A stretch of 64,000 nucleotides of DNA from assembly GCF_902506655.1 (NCBI RefSeq), contig NZ_LR734815.1, forward strand, positions 164,340 to 228,339, read 5' to 3'. How positions within the stretch are numbered: position 1 is the first letter of the stretch; each line of letters begins with the position of its first letter. Under the pieces are notes generated by a model. It worked only from the letters and a program-made list of their open reading frames with translations, searched no databases and had not been told where the DNA came from. The stretch comes from Marinoscillum sp. 108. Lineage in GTDB: Bacteria > Bacteroidota > Bacteroidia > Cytophagales > Cyclobacteriaceae. This document shows positions 17,689 through 27,578 of the stretch, one piece after another. The translations under genes and the position numbers were made by a program.

Positions 17689-20286
17689 TTAAGGTTTTGG
17701 GTTGAATTCAATATTTCGAATATATAGGAGCTTGTTTTCCTCTCCCTCATTGGTAAATACAAAGTAGACATTTTGGAAACCAGTGACATCTTTGATCTCT
17801 ATCTCCAATGTACTGGTCGGGCCATTAGAGCGGTCGGGATAAATTTCTCCCCGGCCTATCTCTACTCCGTCAGGAGCACCTGTGCGGATAGATACGGTGC
17901 CTCCCTTTTCTCTATTGGCTAGTAAAAAGGACACACTCCCAATTCCGGTCAGGTCAAGATTATTGAAGCTCACCCACGAGCCATGGTAGATGCTTCTGAT
18001 TTCTCCACCACGAGCCTGAATGTCTTTCGAATCGTCAAACAGGTCTGCAGGCATGCGCGATGGGCGCAACCAGATATTGCGGGTCACTTCGATCGGGCGA
18101 AGTGGAGCCTTGCCCCGATCCTTGTAGGCGGCTGTAAACAGGTACCGGCCGGTAGCCTCAGAGGTCTTAAAAGTCCCTTCCAATGGGTAACTCATTTGGT
18201 TGCCCAGCGACAATATATACTCCACTATGCTGGCGGCATCCTCGGTGGTGAGGTCCGGATGCGCAGACATGGCCTGCTCTCCCCATACTCCTCCTCCACC
18301 ACTGATGATCTTCCTACTCAGGTAATTAACCGCGTTGCGGTCCGTTTTATACCGATCTGCCACGGCTGTGTATGATGGTCCAATTGACTTTTCATTGACT
18401 TTGTGACAGCCCTTACAATCGAGGGACTCGATGAGTGTGAGTCCGTTACTGACTGGCACCTGATGACCAAGGGTCTCCGCCATATCCGTAGACTGGTAAT
18501 GGTTGATGTCAAACCTAATTTGATCTGTAGAAATCCCTGCTCCCTTTTCGTCTTCCAGATCACTGATTTGAACTTCATAGGCTATGTTGCGACCTTGCCA
18601 AAAGAAAGTATTATTACCAGTGATGGCGATATCCACTGCGGGTGGCTCATTACCTACCTCTATGGTAAATTGCTGAGTACGATAGTCTCCTTTACCATCC
18701 GACAGGGTAAGTTCGGGATAGTAAACACCTTCTTTTTCAAACACATAGGTAAATACTGAGTCATTGAATGTCTCGCCTTCTATCTCCCATTGATATTTAA
18801 GTTTATCACCATCATAATCTTTGGATCCGGACGCATCAAACCGTACCTCTAGTGGGGCAGAACCACTATTTCTGGAAACTGACGCCTCAAGAACCGGAGG
18901 TCGATTGCTCTCTATGTACCTGATTCTGGAAAGTTTGGCATTTTCATTTCTGGTAAACCATCCTGTACCATACTCGATCATATAGAGGTTACCATCAGGT
19001 CCAAACTCCATGTCCATGGCGTTGTTGAATTCCGTATTGGGCATAAAAGAATACCAATCAGTAGGATTGCCCTCCTCGTCTAGTTCCAGAAAATAAATGA
19101 ACCCCCGCATCCAGTCATAGTAGATCACCCTACCGTCGAGATAAGCGGGAAATTTGGAGCGACCTTCATACATATCCGAGTAGTACACCGGTCCGGCCAT
19201 GGCATTACGTCCACCATTTTTTACCTGGGGGAATATATCTGTACGGGCATAAGGATAATAAATTTTTGCCGGCTGGGCAGGAGGCAAATTTTGCAATCCT
19301 GTATTGTTAGGTGAGTTATTGAAAGGTGCCGCAGGGTCATATTTGGCCTGTGAAATGCCGGTTGAAAAATCATATTCGTTGTATGCATAGTTGTCGCCAA
19401 CGAAAAGCGGCCATCCGAAAAACCCGGGTTCTTTGGCTACATTGAACTCATCATGCCCTCGCGGGCCTCTACCTTCGACATCCTCCCCGGCATCAGGCCC
19501 TACGTCGCCCCAAAAAAGCCATCCTCTCTTAGGGTCTACAGAAATACGATAGGGATTTCTACAACCCATGACGTAAATCTCTGGTTTGGTGAGCGGATCG
19601 TCATCTACAAAAAGATTGCCCTCAGGGATGCTATAGGAACCATCCGGTTCAGGTTTAATTCGAAGAATCTTTCCACGGAGGTCATTGGTATTGGCGGAAG
19701 ATTTCTGTGCGTCCCAGGCAGATCTGCCAGGGCGCTCATCAGAAGGAGAAAACCCCTTGGAATCAAATGGATTACTATTATCTCCTGTGGATAGATAAAG
19801 TAATCCGTCACTCCCAAACTGAATAGACCCCCCGGTGTGGCAGCACTCTTCACGCTGCACAGGTACCTTCAGCATTACCACCTCATTGATCAGCCCCTTC
19901 GCTGTATAGGTAAACCTGGACAAATGCTGGACAGGCTCATCTCCTACCGGAGAATAGTACAAATACACCCAGTCATTTTGCTCAAACTCAGGATCAAGGG
20001 CGATCCCCATGAGGCCGTCTTCTTTTTCATGATGCACCGGAATAGAATCATAATCCGAGAGCTCATTGGTTCTGAGATCATACTGCTTAATTCCACCCCT
20101 CCTCTGTGTAAAGATTACTTTACCTTTAGGAAGAACCACTAGTTCGGTAGGCTCATATAGATTGGTAGCGAAAACCTCTTTTACAAATCTGCTTTCCTCC
20201 GGCGCCTCTTCCTTTTTGGTTTCGTGGGTCGTCTGCCCACACGATAGAAATAATCCTACTAACCCTAATAAGCCTAATCTTTTCAA
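17689..20286 (-). CDS. Lipoprotein: glucose/sorbosone dehydrogenase propeller, PKD and cytochrome c
   Basis: A lipoprotein signal ends in FLSC (Cys16). Residues ~30-460 form a glucose/sorbosone-dehydrogenase-like beta-propeller (GGIKQYDLR, CCHTGGSIQFGSDGLLY, MGCRNPYRISVD), often PQQ-dependent. A PKD-like domain (~465-550) follows, then a class-I cytochrome c domain (CKGCH near residue 623; probable Met ligand in WGEQAMSAHP), then a CBM6-like beta-sandwich (~730-865). The start is a TTG, one nt after the stop of the preceding gene, and is directly followed by the lipoprotein signal. Oxidation of a sugar with electrons passed to the fused haem is the natural reading. Confidence 0.88.
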   Translation of the reverse strand: MKRLGLLGLVGLFLSCGQTTHETKKEEAPEESRFVKEVFATNLYEPTELVVLPKGKVIFTQRRGGIKQYDLRTNELSDYDSIPVHHEKEDGLMGIALDPEFEQNDWVYLYYSPVGDEPVQHLSRFTYTAKGLINEVVMLKVPVQREECCHTGGSIQFGSDGLLYLSTGDNSNPFDSKGFSPSDERPGRSAWDAQKSSANTNDLRGKILRIKPEPDGSYSIPEGNLFVDDDPLTKPEIYVMGCRNPYRISVDPKRGWLFWGDVGPDAGEDVEGRGPRGHDEFNVAKEPGFFGWPLFVGDNYAYNEYDFSTGISQAKYDPAAPFNNSPNNTGLQNLPPAQPAKIYYPYARTDIFPQVKNGGRNAMAGPVYYSDMYEGRSKFPAYLDGRVIYYDWMRGFIYFLELDEEGNPTDWYSFMPNTEFNNAMDMEFGPDGNLYMIEYGTGWFTRNENAKLSRIRYIESNRPPVLEASVSRNSGSAPLEVRFDASGSKDYDGDKLKYQWEIEGETFNDSVFTYVFEKEGVYYPELTLSDGKGDYRTQQFTIEVGNEPPAVDIAITGNNTFFWQGRNIAYEVQISDLEDEKGAGISTDQIRFDINHYQSTDMAETLGHQVPVSNGLTLIESLDCKGCHKVNEKSIGPSYTAVADRYKTDRNAVNYLSRKIISGGGGVWGEQAMSAHPDLTTEDAASIVEYILSLGNQMSYPLEGTFKTSEATGRYLFTAAYKDRGKAPLRPIEVTRNIWLRPSRMPADLFDDSKDIQARGGEIRSIYHGSWVSFNNLDLTGIGSVSFLLANREKGGTVSIRTGAPDGVEIGRGEIYPDRSNGPTSTLEIEIKDVTGFQNVYFVFTNEGEENKLLYIRNIEFNPKP

Positions 20287-20287
20287 T

Positions 20288-23200
20288 TTACAATTCTCTA
20301 ATTTTTATATTTCTGAACCACACTTTGTCCCCGTGATCCTGTAAGGAAATATGACCCTCTTTGCCTGTACCAAAGGCTTCCATTTCTGAAAACTTGCTTC
20401 CCGCCACCAGAGCATCCCACTCTGGGGTCCAGAAATCAAACTCAACCACTTTGTATCCATTGAGCCAATGCTCGACGTGTCCATTGTTGACTTTTATCCG
20501 AGTTCTATTCCACTCCCCTGTAGGGTTCACCGTCACAAATTTAGTTTTGATCATGTCATATAAATCACCGCTACGATGTTTTTCAATCTGCCCATCTGGA
20601 TGCTTGAGGTTGTCCAAAAGCTGATATTCTGGTCCGGTATGCCACACATAGTCGTACTGATCATCCTCTACCACATTGTAGATGATTCCACTGTTGCCTC
20701 CATCAGACATTTTCCAATCAATCTGGAATTCGTAATTCTTGTACGGTTTATCGGTGATTATGATATCTCCTCCATCTTCTGCCTGCCAGCCAGCACCTGA
20801 TCCCTTTCCGCTAAAATGCAGGGTCCCATTTACAGCCTGCCACTTTTTGCCCAGTGTCTCAACTTTATAATTGCGAAGGCCCTGGGTGGTTTTTCCATCA
20901 AACAGCAGTTTCCATCCCTGTGCCTTTTCAGCTTCAGATAACACATTGTGAGTCACTTTGTAGTCATTGGTAAACCCGGGAAGTCCCTCAGGAATATTGG
21001 TAAGTGTATACCAGGCCTCAGTAGTCCACAGCTCATGATCCAGTTCACTGACAAATGGACGTTTGATCCTAAAATACACCACATGTTTTTCCTGCAATCC
21101 CTCCAACTCGAAGAACACCTTCTTACGATCAGTCGACAAATAGAAATTCTTAGGCTTCATCTCTGTCACATCCAGCTTTGGCCCACCATATTCGGCTGTT
21201 GGTTTGAAATAAAACTGCTCAATGAGGAAGTCTTCCACACTAATATTCTGCCCCACCTTGATGGGCTCCGTAAACTCAATTTCGAACCCATTGGATCGGG
21301 CGCTTACTTTGAGCATTTCAAATGCAGAATTCCCATTGTAAACCAATCGCTGCAAGCCATAATTCAGCTTGCCTGTCTGCCCCCAGTTGCCGGAAACTCC
21401 AATGCCACCAGCAATAAGAGAGCCATCAGGTGCCCATGCCAGACGATTCACGCCGGCTTCTATACCTTGAGAGAACCTGAAAACAGCGCCCTGATAAATG
21501 CCATCCACTTTCTCTACTGCCACGCGCTTGATGCCTCCGTGAGTCACCTCACAGTGGATCATTTGCCCGGTGTAGGGTCCTTTGTCTATGGCCAATGGGG
21601 TGCTCGGTGAGTTTCCGATTTCATCCTGTGGCAGCCAGACTACCGGCTCATCCTGCACCCAGCCTTCTGTCCCCTCAGGGTCAACCGATCTGGAGCCATA
21701 CCATGCACCTTCTCTTACATGATTGATCTTAGAAGCTGGCAACCAGTCGCCCTGATTGTCTGCAACGAAAATTTCACCATCTACACCTATCCCAATGCCA
21801 TTGGGGGTTCTCAGTCCTGAGGCTATGAACTCTACCGCGCCCGTCTCCTTAGCTATTTTAATGATCTTACCACGGTCTTTGGGCTGTGGCTGCGCAGATG
21901 CACCACCTGGAAGAATATCTGTAGCCAACGCACCGTAGAAGTAACCATCTTTATACACCAGGCCAAAGGAGAACTCATGAAAGTTGGCCGAAACTGTCCA
22001 GTCATCGGCGATTGTCTGATATTCATCAATCAAACCATCCTTATCATTGTCAATCAGTTTGGTCAGCTCCTGTTTTTGAAGCACATAAATCTCTCCATCT
22101 ACTACTTTGATACCCAAAGGCTCTGCCAGTCCGGTAGCAATGCGCTGGACCGTAATCTCTTCAGGATTGGTTGATCTGAAATTTTTCACCAGGTAAACAG
22201 GTCCCAGAGAGTCCCATGTGCACACGAGCATTTCATCCTCCGAAAGGAAGTCTATGCCCCCTACTCTTGGTCGGAAATCATCAGGTCGTGCCTGGAAAAT
22301 ATCGAATGCCGGATGTACACCAGCGAGCCAGCGACCATCGCCAGGAATGGACTTCACCAAAACCTCATCGCTGATGTATTCTTTGGTCTCCAGATAATCC
22401 GAAGGTGACACAAAAAGCATGGACTGAGGAATTACCTCAAATTTGCCGACATCCTTATTAAACCACTGAAAGGAGACAGCTCCACCGCCACCGGCCTGAA
22501 AGTACTGTATTTCGAAAGGATGATCCCCTGCCGTAAGGTACACCTCACCATCTTTGGGTGTGGGGCCATGGAATCCGCCATGGTCAATGGCAATCTTATT
22601 ATCTACAAAGAGTCGAGACCCATCATCTGACACCAATCTCAGGCTATAACTTGCCGTCTTTTCTATTCTCAAATTTCCTTTAAACAAAACAGCGATGCGC
22701 TGGGTACGCTCACCAAAATCACTCTCGTCCCGAACATGAACCTGAGGAACAATAGCACCTCCTATCGGCAAAGCCTCCTTTTTCAGTGTATTGAAATTGG
22801 GCTGATCTCCGCTGTAGAGGTAAAGGTATGCTGCTACCCCCGGTGACTCACTGGAGATATTGACCTCATCCTGAAACTTCACTGGGACGGTTTTCTCACC
22901 TAAATGCCAGGCCCCTCCGTCCGAATCTTCGTCATTGTCGTCCAGTGATAAAATGTACCGGATCATCTCTGCGGCATCCTCCTCAGACAATCCTGCATGA
23001 GGGGTCATCATCGCTTCACCCCATACACCGCTGCCGCCTTTGATCACCTTGCCGGAAAGCATCTTCACAGACTCCTCTCCATCGCTGTATTTTCTAGCTA
23101 CGGAGATGTAAGCGGGACCTACTGTCTTTACTTGCTCGTTGTGGCACGACTTACAGTCACTTCGCTCAATCAATTGGGCACCTGCCCCTACACCCGATGC

Positions 23201-23935
23201 CTCTTCAGACTCTTCTGTTACCACGGGCAGCCCTTTATCAAAACCTTCGTGATAAAAAGCCCTCAATTCTGTGGGCTCACCCTGCGACAAGGTCAATACC
23301 CCAACCACTGAAACAACATTTCCCTCAGGGTACTCCTGATTGCTTTTGGAAATTACCTCAAAGCTACCATTGGTATTAAAATCCCGCTCGCTCACCAGAG
23401 AAGAAATGGTGGTATTAAGTACCACCTGATAGTCTCCGGCATTCGAAACTTTAAACTTTCTGGACAATCCACTTTGGGAACCACGTCTAATGGCTTCTGG
23501 TGTTTCCTCAACGGTGATTTTATTGTCATCAGTACTGAGCTCGTAGGTGAATACCACCTGACCATCCACAAAGCGATGGCCCTTATATTGAACTTTTGGA
23601 GTCAGAATTTCATCACCTTTCTTCAACACCCACTCTACATCCTCCTTTTCGTCTGTATAATAGGCGTACCCCTTGGAGGTAGGCTGAGGGCCATGAACAG
23701 TGGTGTAAACCGCTCCGTCAAAATTTACCCCACCCTTCCAGGCTTTATAAAGACTGGCGGTACGGGCATCATAGGCCACCCATACGTCCTCACTAAGCGC
23801 GGCGGTTACCATTCTTGGTTTTAAATCCAATACAGAACGAAAAACCCAGGCTTCCCTAGGTCGCTCTATTTCTTTGCGCTCCTGACAAGCACTCATGGCG
23901 CCTATCAGCAAGCTGAAATAAATTAACTTCTTCAT
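20288..23935 (-). CDS. Giant lipoprotein: cytochrome c, PA14, beta-propeller and DUF1080
   Basis: A lipoprotein signal ends in MSAC. Domains in order: an N-terminal beta-rich region (~20-250), cytochrome c (CKSCH near residue 260, probable Met ligands in GEAMMTPHAG, to ~335), and a PA14 carbohydrate-binding domain (~355-495, LRLVSDDGSRLFVDN). Then come a beta-propeller with Asp/Gly-rich NHL/sorbosone-like blades (~560-880) and a C-terminal DUF1080 (3-keto-disaccharide hydrolase or LamG-like) domain (~1003-1215, WKLLFDGKTTQGL, GNSGIIYNV). At 1215 residues it is unusually long. It is probably an outer-membrane or periplasmic multi-step enzyme that binds, oxidises and cleaves a glycoside. The adjacent gene encodes a smaller relative. 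Confidence 0.87.
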   Translation of the reverse strand: MKKLIYFSLLIGAMSACQERKEIERPREAWVFRSVLDLKPRMVTAALSEDVWVAYDARTASLYKAWKGGVNFDGAVYTTVHGPQPTSKGYAYYTDEKEDVEWVLKKGDEILTPKVQYKGHRFVDGQVVFTYELSTDDNKITVEETPEAIRRGSQSGLSRKFKVSNAGDYQVVLNTTISSLVSERDFNTNGSFEVISKSNQEYPEGNVVSVVGVLTLSQGEPTELRAFYHEGFDKGLPVVTEESEEASGVGAGAQLIERSDCKSCHNEQVKTVGPAYISVARKYSDGEESVKMLSGKVIKGGSGVWGEAMMTPHAGLSEEDAAEMIRYILSLDDNDEDSDGGAWHLGEKTVPVKFQDEVNISSESPGVAAYLYLYSGDQPNFNTLKKEALPIGGAIVPQVHVRDESDFGERTQRIAVLFKGNLRIEKTASYSLRLVSDDGSRLFVDNKIAIDHGGFHGPTPKDGEVYLTAGDHPFEIQYFQAGGGGAVSFQWFNKDVGKFEVIPQSMLFVSPSDYLETKEYISDEVLVKSIPGDGRWLAGVHPAFDIFQARPDDFRPRVGGIDFLSEDEMLVCTWDSLGPVYLVKNFRSTNPEEITVQRIATGLAEPLGIKVVDGEIYVLQKQELTKLIDNDKDGLIDEYQTIADDWTVSANFHEFSFGLVYKDGYFYGALATDILPGGASAQPQPKDRGKIIKIAKETGAVEFIASGLRTPNGIGIGVDGEIFVADNQGDWLPASKINHVREGAWYGSRSVDPEGTEGWVQDEPVVWLPQDEIGNSPSTPLAIDKGPYTGQMIHCEVTHGGIKRVAVEKVDGIYQGAVFRFSQGIEAGVNRLAWAPDGSLIAGGIGVSGNWGQTGKLNYGLQRLVYNGNSAFEMLKVSARSNGFEIEFTEPIKVGQNISVEDFLIEQFYFKPTAEYGGPKLDVTEMKPKNFYLSTDRKKVFFELEGLQEKHVVYFRIKRPFVSELDHELWTTEAWYTLTNIPEGLPGFTNDYKVTHNVLSEAEKAQGWKLLFDGKTTQGLRNYKVETLGKKWQAVNGTLHFSGKGSGAGWQAEDGGDIIITDKPYKNYEFQIDWKMSDGGNSGIIYNVVEDDQYDYVWHTGPEYQLLDNLKHPDGQIEKHRSGDLYDMIKTKFVTVNPTGEWNRTRIKVNNGHVEHWLNGYKVVEFDFWTPEWDALVAGSKFSEMEAFGTGKEGHISLQDHGDKVWFRNIKIREL

Positions 23936-23954
23936 GCTTTATACTTCTCTTACC

Positions 23955-25010
23955 TTACTTAATACCTAATATCTTTCTGTTGGCCACGTCGTCTGGCTTG
24001 GCTCCTGCAAAATCATCAAAAGCCTTTTCTGTCACTTCAATGATATGATTCTGAATGAATGGCGCCCCTTCCTCAGCACCCTGCTGTGGAGACTTGATAC
24101 AGCACTCCCACTCCAGCACTGCCCAACCATCATAGCCATACTGGCTGAGTTTAGAAAAAATACCGCTAAAATCTACCTGCCCATCCCCTAATGATCTGAA
24201 TCTGCCCGGACGGTCTACCCATCCCTGAAAGCCACCATATACTCCCGACTTACCGGTAGGGTTGAACTCTGCATCCTTCACATGGAACATGCGAATGTTT
24301 TCATGATAGAAATCTATGAACTGTAGGTAGTCGAGCTGCTGCAGGACGAAGTGCGATGGATCATACAAAATCTTGGCGGAGCTATGCTTGCCTGTGGCCT
24401 CCCAAAAACGCTCGTAGGTGATGCCATCATGCAGGTCCTCACCGGGATGCAACTCATAGCAAATTTCTACTCCATTGTCCTTGGCATGATCAAGTATGGG
24501 TAACCAGCGCTTGGCCAGCTCCTCAAAACCCATCTCCACCAAGCCAGCGGGACGCTGCGGCCATGGGTATACCGTGTGCCATAGCAAAGCACCCGAGAAG
24601 CTTGCCATTACATCAATACCCAGGTTTTTGCTGGCGGTGGCTGCACTCTTCACCTGATCGATGGCCCATTCGGTACGTGCTTTGGGGTTTCCCTTGACCG
24701 AATCAGGAGCGAATGTATCAAACATGATATCGTAAGCCGGGTGTACCGCCACCAGCTGGCCCTGAAGGTGTGTAGCCAGTTCGGTGATTTCCAAACCGGC
24801 TTCATTCACAATCCCTTTGATTTCATCGGCGTAGGTCTTGCTCTCCGCTGCCTTTTTTATATCGATCAGCCGGCCATCCCACGCCGGGATCTGAACCCCT
24901 TGATAACCTAACCCCTTGGCCCATTTGCAAATACTTTTGAGGTTATTGAATGGTTCTTTATCATCAGCAAATTGTGCTAAAAATATGGCTGGTCCTTTAA
25001 TGGTTTTCAT
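23955..25010 (-). CDS. Cytosolic sugar phosphate isomerase/epimerase-like TIM barrel
   Basis: This 351-residue AP-endonuclease-2-type barrel has no signal peptide. Motifs are GYQGVQIPAWDGRLID, ICYELHPGEDLHDG (metal Glu/His), ILYDPSHFVLQ, MFHVKDAEF and WAVLEWECC. It is encoded between two Gfo/Idh/MocA genes and the exported enzymes. This is the common grouping for conversion of keto-sugars or inositol-like compounds. The exact reaction is not visible. Confidence 0.88.
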   Translation of the reverse strand: MKTIKGPAIFLAQFADDKEPFNNLKSICKWAKGLGYQGVQIPAWDGRLIDIKKAAESKTYADEIKGIVNEAGLEITELATHLQGQLVAVHPAYDIMFDTFAPDSVKGNPKARTEWAIDQVKSAATASKNLGIDVMASFSGALLWHTVYPWPQRPAGLVEMGFEELAKRWLPILDHAKDNGVEICYELHPGEDLHDGITYERFWEATGKHSSAKILYDPSHFVLQQLDYLQFIDFYHENIRMFHVKDAEFNPTGKSGVYGGFQGWVDRPGRFRSLGDGQVDFSGIFSKLSQYGYDGWAVLEWECCIKSPQQGAEEGAPFIQNHIIEVTEKAFDDFAGAKPDDVANRKILGIK

Positions 25011-25060
25011 GTCTTTGTGTTTATTAAACTACGATTCTAAAATTGATTGCGGGGCTGCTC

Positions 25061-26221
25061 TCAGACTTTCGTCCAAACGTTTCCGTTTTTAGTGGAGGCC
25101 ACTACAGCTTTTACCAAAGCCATTCCCTGCACCCCTTCCTTTATTCCGGGAAAATCCAATACTGTATCCGCGGGTTTGCCTTCGGCATAATTCCTCAACG
25201 CCTCCGCAAAGTTGCGATAGATATTGGCGAATGCCTCGATGTATCCTTCCGGGTGACCGGACGGTGTCCGCGTGTGCTGCATGGCTTCTTCATACAAATA
25301 ACCGCCCCGGTCTCCACCCGTACGGTAGATTTTATCCGGGTTTCCATGGTCCTTGACAATGAGGGTATTAAGGTCCTTCTGGCTCCATTCAAGGCCACCC
25401 TTGTCACCATAGATTCTGATTTTCAGATCATTCTCCTCTCCAGAGGCTACCTGTGAAGCTGAGAGGACGCCATTCGCTCCATTTTCAAAGTGCAGCAATA
25501 CATTGGCATCATCATCCAGGATACGCCCCGGAACAGTGGCGCGTATTTCTGAGAGCACTTCAGTAATTTCCAATCCGGAAATGTACTCCGCAAGGTTGGC
25601 CGCATGCGTGCCAATGTCTCCAAAGCAATTGCTAATACCTGCACGTGCAGGGTCAGCCCTCCAGGAGGCCTGCTTTTGGTCAGTATCCTCCACTTTGGTG
25701 CTGAGCCAGCCCTGTGGATACTCCACCATCACTTTACGTACCTTTCCTATATCTCCTTTACGAACCATCGCCATGGCTTGCTTCACCATCGGATAACCCG
25801 TATAGGTGTAGGTCACAGCAAAAGGGAGTTTTGTCTCCAGTACCTTGGCTTGCAGGGCTTTGGCTTCTTCTAAAGTAAAAGCCAGAGGTTTGTCAATAAT
25901 CACCGGAAAGCCATTTTCCAGGGCCATCATTGCCGGAGCAAAGTGCATCACATTGGGAGTCACAATGGAAACAAAATCCATTCGGTCTCCCTCGGGAAGT
26001 GCTTTCTCTTTTGTGATCATCTCTTCAAAAGATGCGTAGACCCGGTTTTCAGGTAGGAAAAGTGCCTGACCTGACGCTGCGGAGCGCTTTGCATCTGAGC
26101 TAAAAGCCCCACAGACTAATTCGATTTGCCCGTCGAGGTTGGCGGCCATGCGGTGTACAGCCCCTATGAAAGCACCAATGCCCCCGCCTACCATTCCCAT
26201 TCGGAGTTTTCTATGTCTCAT
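25061..26221 (-). CDS. Gfo/Idh/MocA family oxidoreductase (copy 2)
   Basis: The NAD(P)-binding Rossmann domain starts MRHRKLRMGMVGGGIGAFIG. The EKP-like motif appears as IIDKPLAFTLEEAKAL, followed by the substrate domain with GDIGTHAANLAEYISG (catalytic His region). The start at 26221 leaves an 8-nt gap after the neighbouring gene; a start at 26248 would overlap it by 19 nt. The product (386 residues) is a clear paralogue of the next gene, and the two probably oxidise and reduce related sugars at C3 or similar positions. Confidence 0.92.
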   Translation of the reverse strand: MRHRKLRMGMVGGGIGAFIGAVHRMAANLDGQIELVCGAFSSDAKRSAASGQALFLPENRVYASFEEMITKEKALPEGDRMDFVSIVTPNVMHFAPAMMALENGFPVIIDKPLAFTLEEAKALQAKVLETKLPFAVTYTYTGYPMVKQAMAMVRKGDIGKVRKVMVEYPQGWLSTKVEDTDQKQASWRADPARAGISNCFGDIGTHAANLAEYISGLEITEVLSEIRATVPGRILDDDANVLLHFENGANGVLSASQVASGEENDLKIRIYGDKGGLEWSQKDLNTLIVKDHGNPDKIYRTGGDRGGYLYEEAMQHTRTPSGHPEGYIEAFANIYRNFAEALRNYAEGKPADTVLDFPGIKEGVQGMALVKAVVASTKNGNVWTKV

Positions 26222-26229
26222 TGGTTTAT

Positions 26230-27369
26230 TTATTTGATCTCTATCCATGCCTGCCCCTGCTTGTTGGACTCCAGCACCGCCTCGATAAACTTCATTCCTC
26301 TCACACCATCCTTCACACCAGGAAAAGCGCCTTCCCGGACTTTTTCTCCTCTGATGGCGAGTGCCGTGCCTTTGTAAATATTACCCATGGCATCAAAAAG
26401 CCCCTCAGGGTGACCTGGAGCTATCTTGGTGCTTTCCTGTGCAAATTCAGAGTTGTAGGGATTCCCGGGTTTGAAAATCTGAGCTGGTTTTCCCTCCTGC
26501 ATATAGGTCAGGTAGGTAGGGTTTTCCTGCTCCCACTTCAAACCTCCCTTATCCCCATACACCATGATGGAGATGTTATTTTCTTCTCCTGTGGCAATCT
26601 GACTTGCACAAATTACCCCTTTGACTCCATCCTTTGTGCGGATGAGGGCGGTTCCATCTACGTCCAATGGGTTGTCTGGATATAAGGTATCAATATCGGC
26701 AAGCACCTTTTCTACCTCCAAACCGGTGGTGTACTCTATCAGATTAAAGGCATGAACACCAATGTCTCCGAAGCAGCAACTCTGACCTGATTTCTTAGGA
26801 TCCAGTCGCCAAACCTGAGCCCGCTTATCCTTGTCATGAATGAACGGGTTGATCCAGCCCTGATAGTATTGCGCATCTACTTTCTGAATTTTGCCAATGG
26901 CCCCGGCGGCAATCATAGCCTTCATCTGCCGCACCATAGGATATCCGGTATAAGTGTGTGTGAGGCAGAAAACTACCTTCTTTCTCTCCACCAACTGCTC
27001 CAACTCCACAGCCTCTGCGGCTGTGATGGTGATGGGCTTTTCGCAAATCACATTAAATCCTGCATCTACCAACTTCATCGCCATGGAGTGATGCAGAAAG
27101 TTGGGGGTAAGGATAGATACTACCTCAATGCGTTCGTCCGCAGGCAAAGCCAATTCTTTTTCTATAAAAACCTCCAGACTTTCGTAGGCCCTTGAAGTAT
27201 CCAATTCCAGCTTTTCAGCAAAAGCAATCCCACTTGCATGATCAATATCGAAAACACCTCCAACGAGCTGGTATTGCTCGCCCATATAAGCGGCAATTCT
27301 GTGGACGATTCCGATAAATGAATTGGGGCCTCCGCCAATTAAACCGAGTTTGATTTTTCCTTTGTTCAT
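26230..27369 (-). CDS. Gfo/Idh/MocA family oxidoreductase (copy 1)
   Basis: This 379-residue NAD(P)-dependent dehydrogenase has the Rossmann motif LGLIGGGPNSFIGIVHR, the conserved ICEKPITITAAEAVEL (EKP motif), and FGDIGVHAFNLIEYTTG in the catalytic region. It is the first gene of the minus-strand sugar locus, 209 bp from the divergent MFS permease. The intervening region has a LacI-type palindrome. It has the same length and domain plan as the following gene, which suggests a tandem duplication. Confidence 0.93.
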   Translation of the reverse strand: MNKGKIKLGLIGGGPNSFIGIVHRIAAYMGEQYQLVGGVFDIDHASGIAFAEKLELDTSRAYESLEVFIEKELALPADERIEVVSILTPNFLHHSMAMKLVDAGFNVICEKPITITAAEAVELEQLVERKKVVFCLTHTYTGYPMVRQMKAMIAAGAIGKIQKVDAQYYQGWINPFIHDKDKRAQVWRLDPKKSGQSCCFGDIGVHAFNLIEYTTGLEVEKVLADIDTLYPDNPLDVDGTALIRTKDGVKGVICASQIATGEENNISIMVYGDKGGLKWEQENPTYLTYMQEGKPAQIFKPGNPYNSEFAQESTKIAPGHPEGLFDAMGNIYKGTALAIRGEKVREGAFPGVKDGVRGMKFIEAVLESNKQGQAWIEIK

Positions 27370-27477
27370 GCTGATTTATTAGTCTGAATTGATCTGATTA
27401 GAAATAAAATTCTCTGAAACATCGAATTTGGATGGAAATCTATCAAGTTTGACCACCAAATTCAATTTTTTATTACC

Positions 27478-27491
27478 TGCAAACGATTGCA
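27478..27491. promoter_or_regulatory. LacI-type operator-like palindrome in the divergent promoter
   Basis: TGCAAACGATTGCA is palindromic apart from the two bases flanking the central CG, the classic LacI/GalR operator form. It sits 109 nt from the Gfo/Idh/MocA start and 88 nt from the MFS start, so one regulator could control both. No LacI-family gene is in the window. Confidence 0.6.
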
Positions 27492-27578
27492 ATAAGTGTT
27501 AATCTTACAACTTTTCTAATTTGCTTTGAATTTGATGCTTCGATTTACTTACTTGATCATTTTAACCTAAACTAACAG

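Noticed and set aside
14634..20286. SusCD-type polysaccharide utilisation locus
   Set aside because: No SusD partner and no glycoside hydrolase of a classical family; the receptor is a short simple TonB type.
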